Shown piece after piece: positions 44,190 to 52,563 of a stretch of 58,451 bases of DNA (positions within the stretch are counted from its first letter, which is position 1; every line of letters starts with the position of its first letter). The notes beneath the pieces are model-generated. The model saw only the letters and a list, made by a program, of their open reading frames with translations. It searched no databases and was not told the origin of the DNA. Location: NCBI RefSeq assembly GCF_947493425.1, contig NZ_CANLRP010000035.1:1-58451 (forward strand), read 5' to 3'. This DNA comes from an uncultured Microscilla sp. Lineage in GTDB: Bacteria; Bacteroidota; Bacteroidia; Cytophagales; Microscillaceae. The translations under genes and the position numbers were made by a program.

Positions 44190-45064
44190 CCTATTTTTTT
44201 CTCAGGCAACGCCTTGTGTTTATTCTTTGTTTGGCAAGCATTGGTATGCTAAGTACTGGTTGCATGAAAATGCGGGTAAACGACAGCGAAATCAAAGCAT
44301 ACTTTAGCAAAAAAACGACTCCAGTAAAAATCAAACGTTATAAGGTGGGCAAACGCACAATACGCTATATAGCCACCGGAGCCGATACTTTGCCGATGGT
44401 GATATTTGTACATGGTGCCCCTGGCGGGCTGGAGGCCTTCAATGCTTTTTTGGCAGATAGTGCCCTCAAGGGCAAGGCTCACCTGTTATCGGTAGACCGC
44501 CCTGGTTATGGGTATTCTAATTATGGTAAATCGGTGCCCTCTATCCAAAAACAAGCCGAACTGCTCAAGCCTTTGTTAGACAGCAACCGTTCGGGGTATC
44601 CGGCTATTCTGGTGGGTCACTCTTACGGGGGACCTATCATAGCCAAGATGGCTGCGCTCTACCCCAAGCAAGTGGCGGCGCTGGTACTGGCGGCACCTGC
44701 GATTGATCCGGCACACGAAAAAATATTTTGGATTTCTTACCCTGCCGACTGGTTGCTTATTCGCCTGATAATACCACGTGGCTTTAGGGTAGCAAACGAC
44801 GAAAAGCTCAGCCATGTTGACGAATTGGAGCAAATGTATGACGATTGGTACAAATTGCGATTGCCAATTACTTATATTCATGGCAAGAGAGACATTGTAG
44901 TACCCTTTGCCAACGCAGCTTTCGCCAAGAGGATGATACGCAATGCTCCACTGGAGATGATCATTGATAAAAAAATGAATCATTTCATCCCCTGGACTCA
45001 CCCTCAATACATTCGTACTGCCACCCTGAAGTATTTGAAAAATTTGAAAAAGTGGAAGAAATAA
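44186..45064 (+). CDS. Alpha/beta hydrolase lipoprotein (tandem copy 2)
   Basis: Paralogue of the preceding gene, matching it throughout the catalytic part (same VHGAPGG, VGHSYGGP, IHGKRDIVVP and KMNHFIPWTHPQYI blocks). Its N-terminus differs: a signal peptide ending LSTGC gives a lipidated Cys at residue 26 in place of the membrane helix of copy 1. The pair therefore probably share a substrate but sit in different membranes or leaflets. The ATG overlaps the end of copy 1. The CocE-like lipoprotein gene follows 134 bp later on the same strand and could belong to the same transcription unit. Confidence 0.85.
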   Translation: MTYFFLRQRLVFILCLASIGMLSTGCMKMRVNDSEIKAYFSKKTTPVKIKRYKVGKRTIRYIATGADTLPMVIFVHGAPGGLEAFNAFLADSALKGKAHLLSVDRPGYGYSNYGKSVPSIQKQAELLKPLLDSNRSGYPAILVGHSYGGPIIAKMAALYPKQVAALVLAAPAIDPAHEKIFWISYPADWLLIRLIIPRGFRVANDEKLSHVDELEQMYDDWYKLRLPITYIHGKRDIVVPFANAAFAKRMIRNAPLEMIIDKKMNHFIPWTHPQYIRTATLKYLKNLKKWKK

Positions 45065-45198
45065 GGCTTTTACGATCACTCTTGCCTCGTCGTTGATGAT
45101 GGGCTATGAATCAATCATTAAATATTTTTCATTTTTATGAATTGACCTGGTTATATTGGCTATTTATACCATTACTCTATCAAACAAAACCTTTTTTT

Positions 45199-47097
45199 AT
45201 GAATCAGTTTTTACCCCACCTGAGAGTCTGTTTGTTGCTGAGCCTTTTGGTGGCCATTTCGTGCCGCTCTAGTTCTCAGAGCAATACTTTTGTAGAAGAC
45301 AACTATCGCAAGTATGAACATCAAATACCTATGCGTGACGGCACGCGTTTATACACTGTGGTGTATGTGCCCAAAGACGCCAGCCCTGCCAACCAATACC
45401 CTATACTCATGAAACGTACCTGCTACAGTTGTCGTCCTTACGGGGCAGGTAAGTTTCCTTCTATGAGCCGCCTGGGACCATCTAAGTTTTTGGTACGCGA
45501 CAAGTACATTTTTGTGCACCAAGACGTGCGCGGACGGTGGATGTCGGAAGGCAAATACGACAATATGCGCCCTCAGCTTCCTAAGGGAGCGAGAGAGAGT
45601 GCCAAAAATTTTGACGAAAGTACTGATACTTTTGATACTATAGAATGGTTGATAAAAAATGTAAAGCATCACAACGGCAAAGTAGGACAATGGGGCATTT
45701 CTTACCCAGGGTTTTACGCTGCAGTGGGTACCCTTGCCAACCACCCGGCTTTGAAGGCTTCATCGCCCCAAGCACCTATTGCAGATTTCTTTTTTGATGA
45801 CTTCCACCACCGGGGCGCTTATACCTTGAGCTATTGGTTGGTTACGCCAGCATTTGGGATTCAGAAAAAAGAAAAAACAACTGAGCCCTGGTATAACTTT
45901 GTGCGCCCCAAGGAAAGCAATGGGTACGATTTTTACCTGAAAATGGGAAGCCTCAAAAATGCCGATAAATACTATGGTAAAGACAATTTCTTCTGGCAAC
46001 AGTTGGTCAACCACCCCAACTATGACGAGTTTTGGCAAAAACGCAATTTATTGCCTCATCTCAAAGACATAAAACACGCTGTAATGACAGTAGGAGGCTG
46101 GTTTGATGCTGAAGACTTATCGGGTCCTTTGAACATTTACAAAACTATAGAAAAAAACAGCCCAGAAGCCCACAACACTATAGTAATGGGTCCTTGGTCG
46201 CACGGTGACTGGGCGAGTAGCAAAAAACAACAAATCATCAATGACATTTATTTTGGGGATGATATTTCTGAGTTTTATCAAAGTACCATTGAATTTAATT
46301 TTTTCAGTAAGTTTCTGAAAAACAGAAAAATGCCTCCATTACCCGAAGCATATATGTTTGATACTGGGCTAAAGAAATGGCAAAAGTTTAATCAATGGCC
46401 TGTGCCTAAAGCCAGTAAGGTGAAAATGTTTTTGCAGGAAGGCGAAAAGCTGACAATGAATGCCCCCAGTTCAAAAACTGCTTTTACGGAGTTTATGAGC
46501 GACCCCAACAAACCAGTGCCCTATACCGAAGACCACCGCATTGTGTTTACTCCCCGCCCTTATATGACAGACGACCAACGATTTGCCAGTCGCCGACCCG
46601 ATGTATTGGTTTTTCAAAGCGAAGTACTCAAAGAAGATATAACGCTGGGGGGCGAGCTAATGGCAAAACTGAAGGTATCTACCACGGGTACTGATGCTGA
46701 TTGGGTGGTAAAACTGATAGATGTGTATCCTGATGATGCCAAAGGGCACCCAAAACTTGCCAAACATATAAAAATGGGAGGATATCAACAGATGGTACGC
46801 AGTGAAATTATGCGAGGACGCTTTCGCGAAAGCTTTGAAAAACCGAAGCCCTTTGTACCTAACCAGGTAACCGAAGTAAACTTTCCATTACAAGACGTAT
46901 TGCACACCTTTAAGAAGGGGCACCGCATTATGATTCAGGTACAAAGCACATGGTTTCCGTTATTTGACCGCAATCCGCAAAAATATGTACCCAACATATT
47001 TAAAGCCAACGATGACGACTTTGTAAAGCAAATGCACAGGGTATACCATAATGCCAAAAACCCGTCTTATATAGAAGTAGAAGTACTAAAAAAGTAG
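45199..47097 (+). CDS. CocE/NonD-family hydrolase lipoprotein
   Basis: Member of the X-Pro dipeptidyl-peptidase/cocaine-esterase group (S15 fold). The start at ATG 45199 yields MNQFLPHLRVCLLLSLLVAI and a lipobox Cys at 22; an in-frame start at 45106 would add 31 residues before the signal and is rejected. The catalytic domain has MRDGTRLYTVVYVPK, the VHQDVRGRWMSEG strand, nucleophile Ser in GQWGISYPGF, acid Asp in VGGWFDAEDLSGP and His in GPWSHGDW. The C-terminal jelly-roll (about 470-632) is typical, with ADWVVKLIDVYPDDA and HRIMIQVQSTWFPLFDRNPQ. The length of 632 is normal. Likely cleaves esters, amides or peptides at the cell envelope. A long inverted repeat follows. Confidence 0.9.
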   Translation: MNQFLPHLRVCLLLSLLVAISCRSSSQSNTFVEDNYRKYEHQIPMRDGTRLYTVVYVPKDASPANQYPILMKRTCYSCRPYGAGKFPSMSRLGPSKFLVRDKYIFVHQDVRGRWMSEGKYDNMRPQLPKGARESAKNFDESTDTFDTIEWLIKNVKHHNGKVGQWGISYPGFYAAVGTLANHPALKASSPQAPIADFFFDDFHHRGAYTLSYWLVTPAFGIQKKEKTTEPWYNFVRPKESNGYDFYLKMGSLKNADKYYGKDNFFWQQLVNHPNYDEFWQKRNLLPHLKDIKHAVMTVGGWFDAEDLSGPLNIYKTIEKNSPEAHNTIVMGPWSHGDWASSKKQQIINDIYFGDDISEFYQSTIEFNFFSKFLKNRKMPPLPEAYMFDTGLKKWQKFNQWPVPKASKVKMFLQEGEKLTMNAPSSKTAFTEFMSDPNKPVPYTEDHRIVFTPRPYMTDDQRFASRRPDVLVFQSEVLKEDITLGGELMAKLKVSTTGTDADWVVKLIDVYPDDAKGHPKLAKHIKMGGYQQMVRSEIMRGRFRESFEKPKPFVPNQVTEVNFPLQDVLHTFKKGHRIMIQVQSTWFPLFDRNPQKYVPNIFKANDDDFVKQMHRVYHNAKNPSYIEVEVLKK

Positions 47098-47118
47098 GCT
47101 GTTAAGGCTGTCAAAAAA

Positions 47119-47164
47119 ACTCCCCTTGAATTTGAAGAGATGACTCGACAATTCAAGGGGAGTT
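47119..47164. terminator. Perfect 15-bp inverted repeat between convergent genes
   Basis: AACTCCCCTTGAATT (47119-47133) and AATTCAAGGGGAGTT (47150-47164) pair perfectly with a 16-base loop. The right-hand flank is TAATTTAT and the left-hand flank offers a T-run on the minus strand, so it may terminate both directions. It is unusually long for a terminator. Confidence 0.7.
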
Positions 47165-47285
47165 AATTTATAAAAACAGCCGTACTGTCCGCTCTGGTAA
47201 AGGGGCTTATATCCATCATTGGGTATATAACCCTCTTCATTACACAACAAAGACAAAAAGTCTTCAGGAAAAACAGTCCTGTGGG

Positions 47286-47585
47286 TTATTTGTCAACATC
47301 TGGCAAATGTTGCACTACCACCCCCCCAAAGCGCCCTTCTTCTGCCCTAAATGCACTTTCGTTGATATAGCAGGTCAAAGAGTCGTAAGGCACTGGCGGA
47401 TTTACATCTGTATAAAACCCTTGCACACTGTCCGAAAACTCGTCGTTGACATAGGCGACAGTACGCCCTTCTTTATCTGTCAATAATTGATAACAATCGT
47501 TGCAAATGCGACGAGGATAACGACCAGTAAGGTCAATGGCTTGTTGGCAATGGCTACAATACTGGGGTTGATTCTGATCTTTCAT
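47286..47585 (-). CDS. Small zinc-ribbon-like protein next to the DUF4157 toxin gene
   Basis: No named family. Cys10-x2-Cys13 and Cys28-x2-Cys31 form a CxxC-x14-CxxC zinc-ribbon pattern at the N-terminus. The remaining 65 residues are acidic and beta-rich (VAYVNDEFSDSVQGFYTDVN, YDSLTCYINE). No signal peptide, so cytosolic. It lies 32 bp downstream of the DUF4157/ADP-ribosyltransferase gene on the same strand, with no terminator between, so co-transcription is likely. That position and small acidic nature fit an immunity or antitoxin protein, but a general zinc-binding function is equally possible. Confidence 0.6.
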   Translation of the reverse strand: MKDQNQPQYCSHCQQAIDLTGRYPRRICNDCYQLLTDKEGRTVAYVNDEFSDSVQGFYTDVNPPVPYDSLTCYINESAFRAEEGRFGGVVVQHLPDVDK

Positions 47586-47617
47586 TATTTTGTATCTGAT
47601 ATTATGTGGCCGATTAT

Positions 47618-50599
47618 TTAGTTTTGGGTCATTACTACCCTTGTATAGGGGCGTTTGTCATTGGGTACATTGTCTCGGTTATCATTCACCCCAGGAGTAA
47701 CCGCCGTTACAGTGAAAGTAGTACCAGGTTGCAACAATACTTCTTCTTCTGCCTGATACCTCGAAATAGAAGAAACATCTTTACCCGTATTGACCTGCAT
47801 TTCTATAAGCACAGGAGTCGTAATGCGCCCTGTCTGCATAAAAGGATGTGTACGGTCAATATTTTTGGTTGTACTAGTAAATTTATGCAGGGTTTTGGTT
47901 TGCCCTAATGTAAAAGTATCCCAAGGTAAACTACCTTGCCCCCGGTATACACTGCCAACGTGATCTGGTAAATCTCTTAAGGCATTGTACAATATGGCAT
48001 TATGTGTTTTGCCTTCTTTCAACAACTCACTTAAGCTTACATTACCTGCTTCATAATCATTTTTAAGGTGTAGCAATTCGTGCTTATTCTCTACTTGGTG
48101 CTTTATTTTTTGTTTAGCCACCAAATCACCACTTTCTTTGGCTGGATTTTGCACCAAATACCCCCCACCAGTATACAACCTGATAGCAGCAGCAGCGGCA
48201 GGACTTAAACGATCTTGTAAGTCTGGTGCCAGCGTACCATAAGCAGTCCAAGGGTCAATCATTTCATTTTGTACCAAAGCAAAATCTGCCCGGTGCCCAT
48301 CATATACAATCTCATCGGGGAACATGCCATTTTCACAAACATTGGCTCTGATTTGTTGGATAGTCAGTGGAGAAATTTTATGGTAGGCATAAGGACCTTC
48401 TTCATACTCTAGTCCAAACGACTTGGACACCGACATAATCTCATGAAAGCTATGATCGTTGCTGGTAAGCATCCAACCCAACAGGCCTAAACGAAAATTG
48501 GCTGCTTGTCCTGACAATCCCAGAAAGTTTAAAGCACTCAACATTCGGTCGGTAGTGCCTGAAGGCCCGGCTACTACTGGCATTTTCAATTCTTTGACTG
48601 CTTTTTTCATCCAACTGTTTTTAAGGTTGGGGTTAAATCTGGTTCCCCCCTCTTCCCAAGGCAACTCCTTGTCGTGGTCATAAGTATCTATACCCATGAA
48701 CCTCGATAAATGCCCTCCAAATATGGTGTCTTTTTCATAAGAGGGGTTTTGCTCTTGAATAAACAACTTTTCCCGATCGCTTAGCTCTGCGCTAAAGCCT
48801 TTGGTGTTGGTCAAATCGCTCGACTTGCGGGTGCTCCCACTGTATACCTTATTTAACTCTCTCTGCAAAGCCTCTATGCTTTGACGTTTGGTCTGCACAT
48901 CAACTTCTTCTTGTCCTTGGTGATCTTTGAGCCATTTCCAGCTCAAGTTTTTCATCGTTTTATAATTTCTCAACTTATCATTGCTATTGACAGCATTGGT
49001 AAAGCCCGTCAAAGCAGTTTGTATCTTGGCAAAAGTACTGGTATTCAAGGCATTGCCAAGCATACCATTGGGGTCTCCTTGTAAGTCTTCCGGGCGAAAG
49101 CCAAATTGATCAAAATTAAAATTGAAAGCCTCCGGCGAAAAAGTGCCTAAATCAAAGGCTTCTGAACGCCCCTCTTTTTCAAATATTCCTTTTTGTCCTT
49201 GCTTTAGCGCATCATCATTGCCCCTTACATAAGGATCGGCAGCAGCCGTATACAAATCCTGCATTTTTTCCTGGTGCCCCAAAAGCCCTAAAGCGCCCCA
49301 GCCAAACTGATTGGGGTAATCTTCTATTTGGTTTTTGCGGGCTTCAATACTATTGATGCCTTCATTGCCAATGCCTTTGTCGCTCAAAGACTGTCTGGCC
49401 TGTTGCCAGGTTTGCCCATCCATGCTTCCGGTAAGTTTAATGTGCTCAGTCACCATGTTTTTAAATGGCCCTAGCGAAGCATTATAAAATGCAGTGAGTT
49501 TTTCACGTAGGTTGCCCTGGTTAACTACTTCCATTACCCGATTTACATCGTTGCCTACATTGCCGGCATATTTGGCATTATTCCCGCCAAAAACATTTCC
49601 TGCCAAGCTATTGTCAGCTTCCACTCCCATTACTTCGCTCATTTTGTTGAGCGCAGTAGTGACTGCTGCTTGAGCGCCTCCATGATTAAAAAGGTAAAGC
49701 CCTAAGTTATGCTCAAACTTTTTGGCTTCTTTAAAGTATTTTGCGTCATCATTTCTCGACGCCATCTCTTCGTTTACCAGGGCAAGTAAGCCTCGTATGC
49801 TGTCTCTTTTGGTATTGGCATTGGCAGAGTGGGCTTTTTGATTGTCTTTCAACCATTTTTCTGACAGTTGCTTGATTTGTTTGAGCAACTGATCTTTTTC
49901 TGATTGGTTGGCAGATGCCTGATAAGTCGCCAATTTAACGCTGATTTCCTGAAAGGTGCTGGTACCAAAAAGATTGCCTAACATACCAGAACCTTGCCCC
50001 GACAGGGCATAGGCGCCCAGGTTAAACTGTATGGGAGCTTCAGAGCTGTTGCTGTCAGCTACCCGCTGAACTGGAGCATCGACATTGCTTTTCATTTGCA
50101 TGGCTTTAGCTCCTATATCATCTGCTTCTTTTTCTAGCTGGGGGTCGTTGTTAATGCCTAACCCATTGTTTGCCTGAATCGTGGGTTGCACCCGCCCCTG
50201 TTTTTGTTGGGCTACGTGGGTAAGTTCATGCCCCAGGTGACGCTCTTTGCCCGGAGCCAGGTGTACTTGGTTGCCTTGAGCAGTAGCTTCGGCCTTCATT
50301 TGGGTGGGCAGGCTTGAGTTGTAGTGTACCTGGGCGTCCGAAACATCGGTACCCATGAGGTTACTTACGTTGGCTTTTACCTGTGCTTCGTTTGCTCCTC
50401 CGGTTTGGCGTTGTACCGGGCGTTGTTTTGCCTGAATGGGTGGTGGTGTTTTATCTTTTCGCTGTACAGTTTGCTGCTTTGCCTGAATGGGTGGCTTACC
50501 GCTTTCTTTGGTTTGTTTTGCCCCAGGTGCTTTTTTTTGTTGTACAATGTGTGGAGAGGTGTTTTGTTCTTGTGCCTCTTTACTTTGATCTTTATGCAT
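47618..50599 (-). CDS. DUF4157 (eCIS-associated) protein with C-terminal ADP-ribosyltransferase domain
   Basis: Modular 993-residue protein. Residues 1-70 are disordered, with two PPIQAKQ-VQR repeats. Residues 73-165 form a DUF4157 domain: DVSDAQVHYNS, QVHLAPGKERHLGHELTHVAQQ (HELTH at 124-128, zincin-like) and LEKEADDIGAKAMQ; this is the domain often linked to extracellular contractile injection systems. Two related helical segments lie at 211-280 and 518-588 (SEKWLKDNQ / SWKWLKDHQ). Residues 640-790 hold GLLGWMLTSNDHSFHEIM. Residues about 865-993 have the R-S-E pattern of ADP-ribosyltransferase toxins: VYRGQG (R886), FTSTT (S908-S909 region), and AEEEVLLQPGTTFTV (E951-x-E953). Inference: a NAD-dependent effector delivered to other cells. 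No tail-like particle genes are in the window. Confidence 0.82.
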   Translation of the reverse strand: MHKDQSKEAQEQNTSPHIVQQKKAPGAKQTKESGKPPIQAKQQTVQRKDKTPPPIQAKQRPVQRQTGGANEAQVKANVSNLMGTDVSDAQVHYNSSLPTQMKAEATAQGNQVHLAPGKERHLGHELTHVAQQKQGRVQPTIQANNGLGINNDPQLEKEADDIGAKAMQMKSNVDAPVQRVADSNSSEAPIQFNLGAYALSGQGSGMLGNLFGTSTFQEISVKLATYQASANQSEKDQLLKQIKQLSEKWLKDNQKAHSANANTKRDSIRGLLALVNEEMASRNDDAKYFKEAKKFEHNLGLYLFNHGGAQAAVTTALNKMSEVMGVEADNSLAGNVFGGNNAKYAGNVGNDVNRVMEVVNQGNLREKLTAFYNASLGPFKNMVTEHIKLTGSMDGQTWQQARQSLSDKGIGNEGINSIEARKNQIEDYPNQFGWGALGLLGHQEKMQDLYTAAADPYVRGNDDALKQGQKGIFEKEGRSEAFDLGTFSPEAFNFNFDQFGFRPEDLQGDPNGMLGNALNTSTFAKIQTALTGFTNAVNSNDKLRNYKTMKNLSWKWLKDHQGQEEVDVQTKRQSIEALQRELNKVYSGSTRKSSDLTNTKGFSAELSDREKLFIQEQNPSYEKDTIFGGHLSRFMGIDTYDHDKELPWEEGGTRFNPNLKNSWMKKAVKELKMPVVAGPSGTTDRMLSALNFLGLSGQAANFRLGLLGWMLTSNDHSFHEIMSVSKSFGLEYEEGPYAYHKISPLTIQQIRANVCENGMFPDEIVYDGHRADFALVQNEMIDPWTAYGTLAPDLQDRLSPAAAAAIRLYTGGGYLVQNPAKESGDLVAKQKIKHQVENKHELLHLKNDYEAGNVSLSELLKEGKTHNAILYNALRDLPDHVGSVYRGQGSLPWDTFTLGQTKTLHKFTSTTKNIDRTHPFMQTGRITTPVLIEMQVNTGKDVSSISRYQAEEEVLLQPGTTFTVTAVTPGVNDNRDNVPNDKRPYTRVVMTQN

Positions 50600-50874
50600 A
50601 TTAACAGGTATTTTGTGGTTTTAGATTGAGTCCTGAGCGTACTCCTGTATTATAAGTGTAATTATTTTAATAGTATTAAAACTTGATGCAATTAAACAAA
50701 TTCTCTATAATAATGGTACACGTTTCTTGTTTGTGTGGCAATTAAACATACATTGTGATTTTTTATTAAAAATAGTAATTTACCTCGTTGGGTAACCAAG
50801 CTTTTTTCTTAGCAAATATCTACGTAGTTTTAGGTGAACAATTCACCCAAACTATATCTTATTACAAACCACCC
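50600..50874. other. Divergent spacer between the DUF4157 gene and the cNMP kinase
   Basis: AT-rich, no ORF. A TTG at 50753 with 20 bp to a weak TAATTTAC box (50776-50783) faces the kinase gene. No exact TAnnTTTG is visible for the DUF4157 gene. Confidence 0.3.
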
Positions 50875-52272
50875 ATGTCTAAAGTTATATCAGTAGCCGA
50901 CCTCAACCAACTAGCCACATTTGCCAACATCCCTGACCACCAACTACAATGGCTTATTGAACACTCCACCGTGGTAGAGTTGCCCGATGGAGGGGAGTTT
51001 TTTAAAAAAGGCGACCCCATAGACCATACCCATTTTGTATTGGAGGGTAAGATTTCGTTTAGAACCGAGCAAGCCGGACAATTTAGAGAGATCGCTCAGG
51101 CAAGCAAAGGTGAGGTAAGTGGTATTTTGCCTTTTTCACGGGGCACTACCGCTACAGGCTTTGGGATTACTTCTAAAAACACCACCATTATGTCATTGTC
51201 CAGAGCATTTTTCAAAGAAATGATTCGCGACCATTATGAGCTTACCGAAATGCTGGTACATACCATGACCAATCGGGTACGTAGCTTTACCAAACAACAA
51301 GAACAAAACGGTCGTATGATTGCCTTGGGTAAGATTTCGGCAGGCTTGGCGCATGAACTCAACAACCCTGCCTCGGCGGTAGTACGCAGCGCTGCAGAAC
51401 TCAAACGGCAACTTCAATTACAGCCCAACAACTTTAAAAAAGTAATGTCTATAAGAATGGAACCCACTCAGGTAGACGCAGTCAATGAATTGTTGTTTGC
51501 CAAAGCTGGTGCAGGTCCTCGCACTGATATGAGCCTGATGGAGAAAACAGACTTGGAAGATGAGCTTACCGACTGGCTGGAAGAACACGGCATAGATGAT
51601 GGCAGCGAAATAGCCGAAACACTCGCTGAGTTTAATTGTGATATAGATATGCTGGAACAAATGTATGTGCATGTACCTGACGAACACTTTCCTCCGGTGG
51701 CCAATTGGATAAAAAGTGTGTTAAGTACCGAAAAGCTTGTCACTGAAATAGAAGAGGCCTCTTCGCGCATTGCCAAGCTGGTAACTTCGGTGAAGTCGTA
51801 CACCCACATGGACCAAGCCCCCGAACAGCAAATGGCTGATGTACGAGTGGGTATTCGCAATACGCTGACTATTTTGGGACATAAGATTAAAAAACAACAA
51901 ATTGCCCTCAAAGAAAAATTCCCGAAAGGGATGCCCCAAGTAAAAGTATTTGTAAGTGAACTGAATCAGGTATGGACTAACTTGATGGACAACGCCATAG
52001 ATGCCATGCCTGAAGGGGGCACCCTGGAAATAGCGGCTGATTTCGACGATGACTACTTGCGCGTCTATATCATTGACAATGGCACGGGCATACCCGAAGA
52101 CGTTTTAGGTAAAATATTCGACCCGTTTTTTACTACCAAGGCAATGGGCAAAGGCTCTGGCATGGGGCTAGATATGGTGCAACGAATTGTACGCCAACAT
52201 CAGGCTGAAATCAGGGTAGAGTCTGTTCCTGGGCGCACTCAGTTTATGGTGTGTTTTTCACGAAATATATAA
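50875..52272 (+). CDS. Cyclic-nucleotide-binding-domain histidine kinase
   Basis: Soluble sensor kinase. Residues 1-125 are a cNMP-binding/CRP-like beta-barrel ([28 protein letters not shown]). The HisKA motif is [17 protein letters not shown] with H160. An inserted acidic helical segment (about 185-275, with [19 protein letters not shown]) separates it from the ATPase. HATPase_c boxes are [42 protein letters not shown] 50875 is preferred to a TTG at 50788, which would add 29 residues before the sensor fold. No membrane segment. The next gene, a receiver fused to a flavoprotein, is the expected partner, as in many Bacteroidota; a MITE-like repeat lies between them. Confidence 0.9.
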   Translation: MSKVISVADLNQLATFANIPDHQLQWLIEHSTVVELPDGGEFFKKGDPIDHTHFVLEGKISFRTEQAGQFREIAQASKGEVSGILPFSRGTTATGFGITSKNTTIMSLSRAFFKEMIRDHYELTEMLVHTMTNRVRSFTKQQEQNGRMIALGKISAGLAHELNNPASAVVRSAAELKRQLQLQPNNFKKVMSIRMEPTQVDAVNELLFAKAGAGPRTDMSLMEKTDLEDELTDWLEEHGIDDGSEIAETLAEFNCDIDMLEQMYVHVPDEHFPPVANWIKSVLSTEKLVTEIEEASSRIAKLVTSVKSYTHMDQAPEQQMADVRVGIRNTLTILGHKIKKQQIALKEKFPKGMPQVKVFVSELNQVWTNLMDNAIDAMPEGGTLEIAADFDDDYLRVYIIDNGTGIPEDVLGKIFDPFFTTKAMGKGSGMGLDMVQRIVRQHQAEIRVESVPGRTQFMVCFSRNI

Positions 52273-52290
52273 TATAGCTGGTAGTATTTA

Positions 52291-52478
52291 GGAACGTGAT
52301 CGCAATAACTGTCCGATTTAGAACAAATTAGCTTCGCAGAGCTTGAACTTCGTTCTGCGGTTCTCTTTACTGGGTTTCGTTACTTTTTTCGCCGTAGCTA
52401 TGGCTACGCCTGTAAAAAGCGCCTCAGTCAGTTTTGAGCATAAGCTCTCAATCTCGACACTTATTTTGAACATGTTCC
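52291..52478. repeat. Divergent MITE-like element, family A relative (188 bp)
   Basis: Ends GGAACGTGATCGCAATAA and TTATTTTGAACATGTTCC pair at about 14 of 18 positions and match the ends of the 159-bp elements in style. It is flanked by TTA on both sides. The centre carries a CGTAGC/GCTACG hairpin and a second one near CGCAGAGC. It interrupts the kinase-to-regulator gap. Confidence 0.7.
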
Positions 52479-52563
52479 TTAGTCGAGAGTTGAGAGTTTC
52501 TACACGAAGCTGAAAAACTGTCGGCTACAGACCCCTGACTATAGACTAAAGTACTAAACTATC

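Noticed and set aside
47786..48300. Separate eCIS structural genes near the DUF4157 protein
   Set aside because: Neighbouring genes are a hydrolase, a small CxxC protein and a histidine kinase; no sheath, tube or baseplate motif is present in the window.
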